A stretch of DNA of 39,370 bases from Chloroflexota bacterium (lineage in GTDB: Bacteria > Chloroflexota > Ktedonobacteria > Ktedonobacterales > JADMIN01). The position numbers were made by a program, and so were the translations under genes. The notes under the pieces were generated by a model. The model saw only the letters and a program-made list of their open reading frames with translations, made no database searches and was not told the origin of the DNA. Each line of letters starts with the position of its first letter. The stretch's first letter is position 1. Positions 16,035 to 23,336 of the stretch are shown piece by piece. The stretch is from assembly GCA_021323855.1 (NCBI GenBank), contig JAJPKE010000042.1:1-39370 (forward strand), in the 5' to 3' direction.

Positions 16035-16071
16035 GCTATAACAAACAGCAATAGGGAGGAGGAAATCAGGC

Positions 16072-16347
16072 ATGAACGACGACTTGGAACAATCGAACAA
16101 TGGTGACCAGTCACGCCAGCTCTTTTCGCGGATCGAGAGCAATCCAGCCATTTTGCATGGTAAACCAGTGATTGCTGGAACCCGGCTGAGTGTCGAAGTT
16201 CTGCTGGAAAGTCTGGCAAGCGGTGACACCTTTGATGAGCTACTCGAAGATTATCCCTTCCTTTCACGCGAGGATATTGTCGCTGCCATCGAATACGCCA
16301 TCCATTTGATCGCAACTGCGACTGATACAACTCAGGCGGTTTCATGA
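16072..16347 (+). CDS. DUF433 antitoxin
   Basis: 91-residue protein. The core reads RIESNPAILHGKPVIAGTRL, then SVEVLLESLASGDTFDELLE and DYPFLSREDIVAAIEYA, the canonical DUF433 pattern: a helix-turn-helix-like fold found as the antitoxin of PIN-like DUF5615 toxins. A strong GGAGGAGG lies about 9 nt upstream of the ATG. The stop overlaps the start of the toxin by 4 bp (ATGA). It is expected to bind and neutralise the toxin and to repress the operon. The toxin gene itself now has an in-frame stop, so the antitoxin may be an orphan. Confidence 0.93.
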   Translation: MNDDLEQSNNGDQSRQLFSRIESNPAILHGKPVIAGTRLSVEVLLESLASGDTFDELLEDYPFLSREDIVAAIEYAIHLIATATDTTQAVS

Positions 16348-16706
16348 AGTTTCTGGCCGATGTCAATGTACCCAAACCGTTTATACTTCGCTTGCGCGAC
16401 GACGGGCATGAGGTACTCTCCGTTCTTGACATCAACCGACGGTTACACGATCCTACAATTATCCGGGTGGCACTCGATGAGCAAGCGATTGTGTTGACGC
16501 TGGATCGGGACTACTGGTGACACATCATGGTCGAGCAACGCCCAAGCTGGGGTGCCATCTGGATTCGTCTGGCAAAGATGCCACGCGAGCAACGGGCAGA
16601 ACGATTAGCAACTACGATTCAAAACGAGCAGACAAACTTACTTCATATGTTTACCATTCTTTATCCAGAGCATATTGAGCAACATCCTCTGCCTTCTAAT
16701 CCCTGA
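16344..16706 (+). pseudogene. DUF5615 (PIN-like) toxin with one in-frame TGA
   Basis: A full-length 120-codon DUF5615 protein except for TGA at codon 59 (16518-16520). Before it: MKFLADVNVPKPFILRLRDD, GHEVLSV and the acidic motif LTLDRDYW, the PIN-like catalytic elements. After it the same frame continues HIMVEQRPSWGAIWIRLAKM and a normal family tail to the TGA at 16704-16706. Intact family members have a sense codon at this place. Translation could restart at the ATG at 16527, but the N-terminal acidic residues would be missing. Likely inactive unless read through. It starts inside the antitoxin stop (ATGA). Confidence 0.85.
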
Positions 16707-16731
16707 TCCATTCTCTTGATAAGCAGCTAGT

Positions 16732-18204
16732 TTACGACCCAGGATGCGGTGGGGGCGGCGAGACCAGCCAGCGGAAGGCGCGGCGTTTGGGTGGCTTAGG
16801 TGGCGTATGGGATGGTAGCCCTGCTGGCGCATCCAGCCTATCCAGGGTATCGAGCAACGCATTGACGCTCTGCGCCACACCCTCCACCATCAGATAGCCC
16901 GACGGCTTGGCGGCGTCACCCACCAGATAGAGGCCCGCGAGGTCCGTCTCCGGCGTGACATCGGCTCCCTGCACCGAGCGGTTGACCGGCCACTCACCGC
17001 GATACTGGCTCATCGTCAGAATGGTGATCTTCGTGCCGAAGTCCTCGCCAAAGAGACGGCGCAGATCGGCGCGCGCCGCCTCACGTTCGGCGTTCACGTC
17101 GTCGCTGCGCATCAATTGATGCGTGATGAGTAGATGCTTCCCTGGGGGAGCCAGCCGGCGGTCGCTATTGCTCGGCTGCACAATGCCAGCGATGCGTTCG
17201 GTATCCAGGCAGTACATGATGCCGCGATGCGGAATGACCGAAACGTCGCTGAGCAGATGCACCTTGAGGCCACCAGCCTCACGTCTGCCAGACGGCGCCA
17301 GGGGCAGGTCATCCAGAGGAAGCGATGCAGACTCCTGCCGTGCTGACATGATAGCGTCATCCTCACCACCAACCGCAACCGGCACGGCGGCCTGCGCAGT
17401 CAAGCGGCGCGTGGCGGCGGGACCGATATTGCTGATGACCAGCGGCGCGCGCAAGAAGGTCTCCGCGCCGCTCTGCTTGTCGCGCACCTGCACGCCTGTT
17501 ACCGTGCCATTCGCCGAGGTGATCGCCAGCACATCGTGTTGCAGCAGCAGTTCGCCGCCGCTCTCCGTCACGCGGCGCTCCAACTCGCCGGTGAGCGCGG
17601 CGCAGCCACCCTCCACAATGCCGGGCGCGCCGTAGCGAAACATATTTTTCGTCGTTTCGACAATTTCAGGGTAGGAGACATCATCGAGGTCCACGCTGAG
17701 GGCGAAATGGCAGACGCGCTCGAAATAGGCATAGAGTTCCGGCGAACGCGCACGCGAGATACGTTGATCCAGCCATTCGCGGTAGGTTTGCTGGCGCTCG
17801 TCCGGGCGTGGCGCGCGCAGCAACATCGCATAGCCCAGCCGCACGAACTCCGCGAACTGGCGCGGCCCCAGCACACCGGCAAGCTGAAGCACCGAACGGC
17901 AGACGTATTGCCGTCCGCGCGCATGGAATGAGGCGAACACTTCAGAGTCGTGGATATGATGAGGCACACCGAGCGCGCGCAGCATCGCCGCGAGTTCGCC
18001 ATTGGTGCCAAAAGGCAGCATATGAACGGCGCCAGTGCTGACCTGCGCGCCACGAAACGTCTTGGCAGTGAAGCGCCCACCCGGATGGGCCAGCCGCTCC
18101 ACCACCACCACGCGCTGCCCGCGCCGCAGGAATTGCGCGGCAGAGAGCAGGCCACCAAGCCCCGCCCCAATCACCACGACATCACACATGCGTTCGTCTG
18201 CCAT
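16732..18204 (-). CDS. FAD-dependent oxidoreductase, CrtI/phytoene desaturase-like
   Basis: 490-residue flavoprotein. The N-terminal dinucleotide-binding motif is VVVIGAGLGGLLSA (9-22), followed by the acidic ribose-binding end VVVVERLAHPGGR. The C-terminal FAD motif is LAGLYLVGDAAKPSGYLMVE then GVAQSVNALLDTL. This is the architecture of carotenoid desaturases, amine oxidases and related NAD(P)/FAD proteins. No other carotenoid genes are nearby, so the substrate is uncertain. The start at 18204 has only a weak AGGG upstream. The open frame extends 29 codons further, but those codons fall within the repeat at 18235, so they are not part of the gene. The C-terminal tail is Pro/Lys-rich. Confidence 0.85.
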   Translation of the reverse strand: MADERMCDVVVIGAGLGGLLSAAQFLRRGQRVVVVERLAHPGGRFTAKTFRGAQVSTGAVHMLPFGTNGELAAMLRALGVPHHIHDSEVFASFHARGRQYVCRSVLQLAGVLGPRQFAEFVRLGYAMLLRAPRPDERQQTYREWLDQRISRARSPELYAYFERVCHFALSVDLDDVSYPEIVETTKNMFRYGAPGIVEGGCAALTGELERRVTESGGELLLQHDVLAITSANGTVTGVQVRDKQSGAETFLRAPLVISNIGPAATRRLTAQAAVPVAVGGEDDAIMSARQESASLPLDDLPLAPSGRREAGGLKVHLLSDVSVIPHRGIMYCLDTERIAGIVQPSNSDRRLAPPGKHLLITHQLMRSDDVNAEREAARADLRRLFGEDFGTKITILTMSQYRGEWPVNRSVQGADVTPETDLAGLYLVGDAAKPSGYLMVEGVAQSVNALLDTLDRLDAPAGLPSHTPPKPPKRRAFRWLVSPPPPHPGS

Positions 18205-18234
18205 GACTGCCCTATCTTGAAAAAATGCGAGAAT

Positions 18235-18325
18235 GCCCCCACCCCCAGCCCCTCCTCCGTGCGCGGGAGAGGGGAGCCAGAGAGACCTCACCCCCAGCCC
18301 CTCTCCCGCGAGGAGAGGGGAGTCC
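18235..18325. repeat. REP-like composite dimer, copy 1
   Basis: Two adjacent palindromic units. Unit A (18235-18276) begins CCCCCACCCCCAGCCCCTC and folds on GTGCGCGGGAGAGGGG. Unit B (18286-18322) begins CCTCACCCCCAGCCCCTCTC and folds on the CTCTCCCGCGAGGAGAG palindrome. The same A-B order recurs at 37315 and 37851. Units A here and at 37315 differ by one base over 42; units B differ by one over 37. Confidence 0.9.
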
Positions 18326-18379
18326 CGGCGCTGGCTTGCAAGCGGGCGCAGGTGGGGGTAATCAGAAGTGCCGGTTCCG

Positions 18380-18441
18380 AGTCCGCGCAGGCGGACTTCG
18401 CGGCGGTACGCCAGCCAGGCGCGGGTTCACCCGCCGGCCCC
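18380..18441. repeat. Second dispersed-repeat type: GTCCGC/GCGGAC element
   Basis: Contains two perfect dyads: GTCCGC-GCAG-GCGGAC (18381-18396) and GCGGGT-TC-ACCCGC (18421-18434). I recall the wording AGTCCGCGCAGGCGGACTTC from intergenic repeats in several Chloroflexota genomes; only one copy is in this window. Confidence 0.55.
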
Positions 18442-18465
18442 GGTGCGTCCGTGTTCCCCTCTGCC

Positions 18466-18493
18466 GCACACGGGGAGGGGTTAGGGGTGGGAG
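18466..18493. repeat. REP-like unit, degenerate, inverted
   Basis: On the minus strand it reads CCCACCCCTAACCCCTCC followed by GTGTGCGG, a diverged unit A in the opposite orientation to copy 1. It abuts the stop codon of the FHA gene (18494). Confidence 0.65.
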
Positions 18494-19822
18494 CTAGCCC
18501 AGCGCCTCATCCAACCGCGCGCGCACAGCATCCAGGTCCGAGGCCGAAACGCCGCCGCTTGTGTTGCTGGCAGATTGCCCGGCCTCCAACGCATCGGCAA
18601 TCTCACCGGCATGCTCCGCCAGCGCCGTCAGATAGTCGAGGTGGCGCGGATTCTCGGCGGCCTGGCGCGCTATCATGATGAGGTTGCTCACGTCGCCGGA
18701 GGGCGCGCTATCGGCGGCTGTGCCTGCATTCTCGGCCAGCGCCGCCAGCTGATCGCGCGCCGACTCAAGCGCACCGCGTAGACGGCCAATGACGCGCGAT
18801 TCGGCGCTCGCCTTGCGGGCCAGCGCATCGCTCACCTGCGCCAATTGCTGGCGTAGCGCCTCGAAATCGGCGTCTGTCAGACCGCTTGCCGCAAAGTCCG
18901 GCTCGGCTGTGGCTGCTGTGGCGCTGGCATCACTGCTCTCATCAGCAGGAACTTCCTGTGCCTCCTCGACGGCAACGACCTCAGCGATGGGCGCAGCGTC
19001 ATCCAGCGCAACCGCCTCATCGTTGGCGGCAGAGGCGGCCAGATCAGCGGGCGTCACCAGGAACGCTGCGTCATCATCAGGCAGCGATTCAGCCTGGGCA
19101 GGAGCAGCAGCGGCGGCAACGACGGCTGGAGATTCGGCAGTCTCCGCAATCACGGCGACGGCGTTGGGATCAGTCTCCGACATCGGCGCGGCCTCCGGGT
19201 CCGCCAGCTTGACGCCGGCCAGCGAAGCATGCGGGCTGGCAGGGGACGTGGAATAGATCAACTCGTGGCCGCCGATGCTGATGCGATCACCCTCATGCAG
19301 CAAGACAGCCTCGCGGATTTCGAGATCATTGATGTAGGTGCCGTTGCTGCTGCCCAGGTCCACGACAGTATAGCCATCTGAGCGGCTGCGCAGCAAGGCA
19401 TGACGGCGCGAGGCCAACTGATCGCCTTCCAGCACAATATCGCAAGAGGGCGCGCGGCCAATCGCGACATCGCGGCCATCGAGAATGAACTCACCAACTT
19501 CTACGCCGGGACCATCCGCCGTGCCGCCATCCGCCGAGGGCAGCCGGCGCACGATCAAGCGGCTTCTGGATGCGATTGCCACAGCGGCGCCTCCCTGGGA
19601 TTGTTGGGGTTGTTGGGATTGTTGAACTTGCTGAGATTGATTGGCTGCCGGCGCTGCCTGTTGAGCGGCATCCTGCGCGGTGACCGGCCAGACGGGCGCA
19701 CCAGCGCCAACACCAGCGGAACCAGCGGGAGCGGCATCGCTACTGGTGAGCGGCTGCCCGCAGGACATGCAAAAACGTTCGTCTCCCCGGCTTTCGCGCC
19801 CGCAGTGTGTGCAAACCGCCAT
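18494..19822 (-). CDS. Zinc-ribbon FHA-domain protein
   Basis: 442-residue cytoplasmic protein. The N-terminus is a four-Cys zinc ribbon (Cys4, Cys7, Cys18, Cys21: CTHCGRESRGDERFCMSCG). A Gln/Ala-rich linker leads to an FHA domain (about 107-185) with GRAPSCDIVLEGDQLASRRH and DLGSSNGTYIND, the residues that grip phosphothreonine. The C-terminal half is Ala/Glu-rich low complexity, then helices likely to form a coiled coil (about 320-440). FHA proteins read Ser/Thr kinase signals, but no such kinase is in this window. The start at 19822 has GGAGGG 7 nt upstream. No membrane segment is visible. Confidence 0.88.
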   Translation of the reverse strand: MAVCTHCGRESRGDERFCMSCGQPLTSSDAAPAGSAGVGAGAPVWPVTAQDAAQQAAPAANQSQQVQQSQQPQQSQGGAAVAIASRSRLIVRRLPSADGGTADGPGVEVGEFILDGRDVAIGRAPSCDIVLEGDQLASRRHALLRSRSDGYTVVDLGSSNGTYINDLEIREAVLLHEGDRISIGGHELIYSTSPASPHASLAGVKLADPEAAPMSETDPNAVAVIAETAESPAVVAAAAAPAQAESLPDDDAAFLVTPADLAASAANDEAVALDDAAPIAEVVAVEEAQEVPADESSDASATAATAEPDFAASGLTDADFEALRQQLAQVSDALARKASAESRVIGRLRGALESARDQLAALAENAGTAADSAPSGDVSNLIMIARQAAENPRHLDYLTALAEHAGEIADALEAGQSASNTSGGVSASDLDAVRARLDEALG

Positions 19823-20012
19823 CGCGCGTCCCTCCATCTACCTAAAATACGGAAAATACGCAATTTTCAGCGTTCACCGCGAGCGCACTGGTTACAGGCA
19901 GCGCGGCAAAGAACTGATATGATACACGTCCGCCATAGTATATCATTGCCACTCGTGAACGGCGCTATGGCAGGGACCACACTCCTTGTACTGGATACTG
20001 GATGCGCTAGCT

Positions 20013-20036
20013 ACGTTACTGACGAGAAAGTAACGT
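20013..20036. other. Hairpin at the 3' end of the TIR gene
   Basis: Perfect 8-bp arms ACGTTACT and AGTAACGT with an 8-nt loop, covering the TAA stop of the TIR gene (20016-20018). No U-run follows, so it may be an mRNA 3' end stabiliser rather than a terminator. Confidence 0.35.
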
Positions 20037-21113
20037 GTTCATCTGATCTGCGGGCGTCAGCGAGTCGCGTTCCCCAGGAATAAAGACGCTATCGCAGCGT
20101 GCGCAGTAATACGCCTTCTGCCAGCGTCCCAGCGCACGCTGCCACGCAGGCGTTTTCGCATCAACTGCTGCCTGCCACTCAGCCTGCGCCTGAGTATAGC
20201 GGCGCCTCACCTTCGCGCCGTATCGTCGTGCGGATATCGCCCATGCAACTATCATCACTACTAGCAAAGATATGATCAGCAAAATGATTGCTACGTTAAC
20301 CAAGAACGTCTGCGCCTGAGACTGAAACAATTGGCCTTGGTTTGAGGGAACATTGATGGTTAAGACAGCCATCAGACCTGCGCAAGCAAGGAAGGTCATG
20401 ATGATCGTCAGTGTCACAGTAAAACCTGGCCCTCCTGGCGCTTGTATCAGTCCACGCGGAGCATGTGGTTGGATCCCTCGTTGCTCAGGCCGTGGGATGG
20501 TTGTAGCTGGGTCCGGCGGCGCAGCAACTCGTCTCGCCAATGGAGTACCATCGTTGGCGACTGCGCTCACCTTGCGTACTTGATCCACCTGCCGGCAACG
20601 CGGACAGGCGATGGCATCGGGCGCAGCCTGCGTGCCGCCAGGGACGAGCGGTGGCGCCCACTGCTCCAATGCCTTCAGGATGCGCTGCATATCCGTATCG
20701 AAATAGGGGTCGTGGTGAACTTCCCAGCTATTGTGTCGAACGAGTGGCCGCAGGCTTGGCGGCAAATGTTCAGGAATGGGGATGCCAGCGCCATCCACGG
20801 CGATGGGGATGACATGAATGCCGCTGCGTAACGCCGTTTCGATCTCCATCCGCACGAAATCCTGTGGGTCGTCTAGACGCTGTACCCCATCGGCATTGGC
20901 GATATACAGCCACTTCGGCCCGATGATGACGAGCATGACGGCGCACTGCGCTATGCACTGCTCGATGTACTGCGCAAAGTCCGCGCCGAGCGGGATGCTG
21001 TCAATATCCTTGAACACGGCGTCTTTGCCAAAATGTTCCACCAGCCTGGCATAGATGCGGTCGCACATCGCCGGGCTATCGCTACGGCGGTACGACAAAA
21101 ATATCTTTGCCAC
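20016..21113 (-). CDS. TIR-domain membrane protein with two Cys pairs split by a membrane hairpin
   Basis: 365-residue protein. The TIR domain (1-150) opens with KIFLSYRRSDSPAMCDRIY and has VFKDIDSIPLGADF and a Glu in FVRMEIETAL (Glu90), in the position where TIR NADases have the catalytic Glu. A Cys pair (Cys170, Cys173) follows in ACPRCRQVD, then a polar linker, two membrane helices (about 224-247 and 265-290), a charged helix, and a second Cys pair in YYCARCDSVF near the end. The two pairs may form one zinc ribbon split by a membrane hairpin. I chose the GTG at 21113: AGGAGG stands 7 nt upstream, and the TIR domain begins at once. TIR proteins can destroy NAD+ in phage defence or act as scaffolds; neither is shown. 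Upstream of the FHA gene, same strand, 193-bp gap. Confidence 0.87.
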   Translation of the reverse strand: MAKIFLSYRRSDSPAMCDRIYARLVEHFGKDAVFKDIDSIPLGADFAQYIEQCIAQCAVMLVIIGPKWLYIANADGVQRLDDPQDFVRMEIETALRSGIHVIPIAVDGAGIPIPEHLPPSLRPLVRHNSWEVHHDPYFDTDMQRILKALEQWAPPLVPGGTQAAPDAIACPRCRQVDQVRKVSAVANDGTPLARRVAAPPDPATTIPRPEQRGIQPHAPRGLIQAPGGPGFTVTLTIIMTFLACAGLMAVLTINVPSNQGQLFQSQAQTFLVNVAIILLIISLLVVMIVAWAISARRYGAKVRRRYTQAQAEWQAAVDAKTPAWQRALGRWQKAYYCARCDSVFIPGERDSLTPADQMNTLLSRQ

Positions 21114-21175
21114 CCGCGCACCTCCTGGGGTTTCGGCATAACTTCCCACTTACGAGCGCGCCTTGCGCTATACGG

Positions 21176-22285
21176 CTATGCTACCGGCGCAGCCGCAGCC
21201 TCCTTCATCGCCGCTGCAAAGACGGTGAGCGCGCGCTCGATATCACCGGCGCTGATGCCATAGTGAGTGACGGCGCGGATACGGCCATCGTCGCCGCCGG
21301 AACACAACACACCGCCGCTGGCAGCCGCCGTGACGAGCGGCGCGACATCGCCCGGCTGGCCATCTGCGCCACGCATACCGAAGAAGAGGATGTTCGTCTC
21401 AACCGTCTCCGGCTCGATGGCGATGCCCGGGATGTTCGCCAGCCCCTCGGCCAGCTTTTTGGCGTTGGCGTGGTCCTCCGCCAGCCGCTCCACCATCTCC
21501 GTCAGCGCCAGGATGCCCGCCGCCGCCAGGATGCCCGCCTGGCGCATGCCGCCACCGAGCAGCTTGCGCACGCGCCGCGCCTCCTCGATGAACGAGCGCG
21601 ACCCGGCGAGCATCGAGCCGACCGGCGCGCTGAGGCCCTTCGAGAGACAGAACTGGACACTATCCACCTCGGCAGCAAGTTCGCTGGCTGGCACACCCAG
21701 CGCAACGGCGGCGTTGAAGAGCCGCGCGCCATCCATATGCACGGGCAGCCCACGGGCACGGGCAGGCGCGGCCAGTTCGCGCAGGGTCGCGGCGGAGAGG
21801 ACGCGCCCGCCACACATGTTGTGGGTGTTCTCCAGGCAGAGCAGCCCCGTGCGCGCCTCGTGGATGTCATCGCCCAAGAAGGAATGCGCCAACCGTGCGC
21901 GGTCCAGCGTGCCATCTGGCAATGTCGGCACCGGACGCACTGGCGAGCCGTTGAGCCGCGCCGCGCCGCCAACCTCATAGAGATAGGTATGCGAGCGGTC
22001 GCCCATGACGATCTCGTCACCGCGCCGGCAATGCGTCAGCAGCGCGATGGCGTTGCCCATCGTGCCGGAGGGAACGAAGACCGCCGCTTCTTTGCCGGTC
22101 TTCTCGGCGGCCAGCTCTTCCAGCCGGTTGATCGTCGGGTCTTCGCCGTATACGTCGTCGCCAACCTCGGCGCGATACATCGCCTCGCGCATCGCCTCGG
22201 TCGGGTGCGTCACGGTATCGCTGCGCAGATCAATCGTGGGTCCGCTGGCGAGCGCGCCGATGCGGGCTTCGTAGCTGCTGGACAT
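21176..22285 (-). CDS. ltaE: Low-specificity L-threonine aldolase (GntG-type PLP enzyme)
   Basis: 369-residue fold-type I PLP enzyme. IDLRSDTVTHPTEAMREAM near the N-terminus and GDDVYGEDPTINRLEE are family signatures. HMDGARLFNAAVALG supplies the Asp that pairs with the pyridine nitrogen, and FCLSKGLSAPVGS contains the Schiff-base Lys216. It cleaves threonine or allo-threonine to glycine and acetaldehyde, acting in the cytoplasm as a tetramer. The length is normal. It lies 25 bp from the CsaA-like gene, on the same strand, so they may be co-transcribed. The stop is 62 bp from the TIR gene start, so the TIR gene could be downstream in the same transcript. Confidence 0.94.
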   Translation of the reverse strand: MSSSYEARIGALASGPTIDLRSDTVTHPTEAMREAMYRAEVGDDVYGEDPTINRLEELAAEKTGKEAAVFVPSGTMGNAIALLTHCRRGDEIVMGDRSHTYLYEVGGAARLNGSPVRPVPTLPDGTLDRARLAHSFLGDDIHEARTGLLCLENTHNMCGGRVLSAATLRELAAPARARGLPVHMDGARLFNAAVALGVPASELAAEVDSVQFCLSKGLSAPVGSMLAGSRSFIEEARRVRKLLGGGMRQAGILAAAGILALTEMVERLAEDHANAKKLAEGLANIPGIAIEPETVETNILFFGMRGADGQPGDVAPLVTAAASGGVLCSGGDDGRIRAVTHYGISAGDIERALTVFAAAMKEAAAAPVA

Positions 22286-22309
22286 GGGAGTTTACCTCTT
22301 CTGGATCAT

Positions 22310-22693
22310 CTAAAATAGCCTGCCACCGAGCGGCACCTCGTTGGTGGGCGCAATCAACACGACATGGCCTTCGGCATCGGGCAGGCCAAGCGTCAGCACC
22401 TCGGAACGGAAACCAGCAATGCGGCGCGGCGGAAAATTGACGACGGCCAGCACCAACCGCCCCAGCAGTTCTTCGGCGGTGTAGTGAAAAGTGATCTGCG
22501 CGCTGGATTGCTTCACGCCGATCTCCGGTCCGAAGTCTATGCGTAACTTATAAGCTGGCTTGCGCGCGCCTGCCAGCGGTTCGGCAGAGAGGATGCGCCC
22601 GACGCGAATATCTACCTTCTGAAAATCTTCAATGCTGATCTGGCCATTCTCGTTCGTCGTTGCTTCGTTCGTCTCATGAGCCTCTTCGGGCAT
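22310..22693 (-). CDS. csaA: CsaA-like tRNA-binding-domain protein
   Basis: 127-residue protein made of a short acidic N-terminus and an OB-fold tRNA-binding domain: FQKVDIRVGRILSAEPLAGA, YKLRIDFGPEIGVKQSSAQI, and the end VLTLGLPDAEGHVVLIAPTN with EVPLGGRLF. This matches CsaA, a small dimer linked to protein export and chaperone activity in Bacillus that also binds tRNA. Its N-terminus is about 17 residues longer than usual. The ATG at 22693 has GAGG 5 nt upstream. First gene of a probable unit with the aldolase. Confidence 0.9.
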   Translation of the reverse strand: MPEEAHETNEATTNENGQISIEDFQKVDIRVGRILSAEPLAGARKPAYKLRIDFGPEIGVKQSSAQITFHYTAEELLGRLVLAVVNFPPRRIAGFRSEVLTLGLPDAEGHVVLIAPTNEVPLGGRLF

Positions 22694-22747
22694 ACACGCC
22701 TCTTTTGCTACAATTGGAGAGCCAGCTTGAAGTTGTGGCGGAAACAC

Positions 22748-22770
22748 GCCTCATTGTATCATGATGAGGC
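22748..22770. promoter_or_regulatory. Inverted repeat between csaA-like and membrane-protein genes
   Basis: GCCTCAT and ATGAGGC arms with a 9-nt spacer, in the divergent gap. On the minus strand a TACAAT -10-like box overlaps the left arm. Possible operator; weak evidence. Confidence 0.3.
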
Positions 22771-22797
22771 AGCCACAACAGGCATATAGACAGATTA

Positions 22798-23313
22798 TTG
22801 GAGTCGGGAGGAAGTCTGAGAATATCACTAGGCGACACCAGGATCGTTGTCATTTGCGCACTGCGTCTAGGTTGTCTCTCGTTTCTGCTACACATGATCC
22901 TGCGCCTTCTCGATGCGTTAGGGTGGTCCACTGGAGTATGGACATATATTGACTTTGGCCTGGCTTTTACTGCTCTCTCACTCTTCTACAACGCTGGCAA
23001 GGACACGACACAGAAGACTGGAAAACTTGCCTGGGGAATCACTGCGGGAAGTTTAGCTGCTCTGGTGAACCTGACGCTGCAACAGGTAGCGGCGATTGTG
23101 CTGGCGATCGAGGCGCCATCGTGGTTTCATGCATTTACGAGCTATGCGCTGCCCTCTACTATGACGGACATCCTAACCCATAGCTCGTTCCACTTGTCGT
23201 TGATCTATGCCGCACTGGGCAATGCGGTACTCGGCGCACTCCTGGGTTTAGGGGGCGCGTTCGTCATGCGACGAAGGATGAAGATGGAGCGTGTCCAACT
23301 TCATCCCTCATAG
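22798..23313 (+). CDS. Membrane protein of unknown function, uncertain start
   Basis: 171 residues in the open frame from a TTG. Four hydrophobic segments (about 18-38, 46-62, 78-103 and 134-158) and a basic C-terminus. No family is recognised. There is no ATG until codon 33, and a good ribosome site (GGGAGGA, 22806-22812) precedes codons CTG, AGA and ATA rather than a standard start. Translation may begin at a rare start codon, or the gene's 5' end is mutated. The gene is divergent from csaA-like and convergent with the phosphatase gene. Confidence 0.55.
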   Translation: MESGGSLRISLGDTRIVVICALRLGCLSFLLHMILRLLDALGWSTGVWTYIDFGLAFTALSLFYNAGKDTTQKTGKLAWGITAGSLAALVNLTLQQVAAIVLAIEAPSWFHAFTSYALPSTMTDILTHSSFHLSLIYAALGNAVLGALLGLGGAFVMRRRMKMERVQLHPS

Positions 23314-23336
23314 ACAGCCATTCTATTCTGATGCGC

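Noticed and set aside
15835..16071. tRNA or small RNA gene near the response regulator
   Set aside because: No cloverleaf, no TTCGA arm; the repeats are better explained as regulator sites.
10259..16706. Genome-wide reassignment of TGA to Trp or Arg
   Set aside because: TGA is a normal stop in this window (2685-2687, 15114-15112, 28915-28917), Trp is TGG throughout, and only two genes contain in-frame TGA.
18235..18325. CRISPR array or riboswitch in the repeat-rich gap
   Set aside because: Units are adjacent palindromes without regular spacers; the same sequence recurs inside a protein gene at 37315.
21107..22318. Long plus-strand open frame antisense to the threonine aldolase
   Set aside because: The minus-strand gene has complete PLP-enzyme motifs; the plus frame has none.
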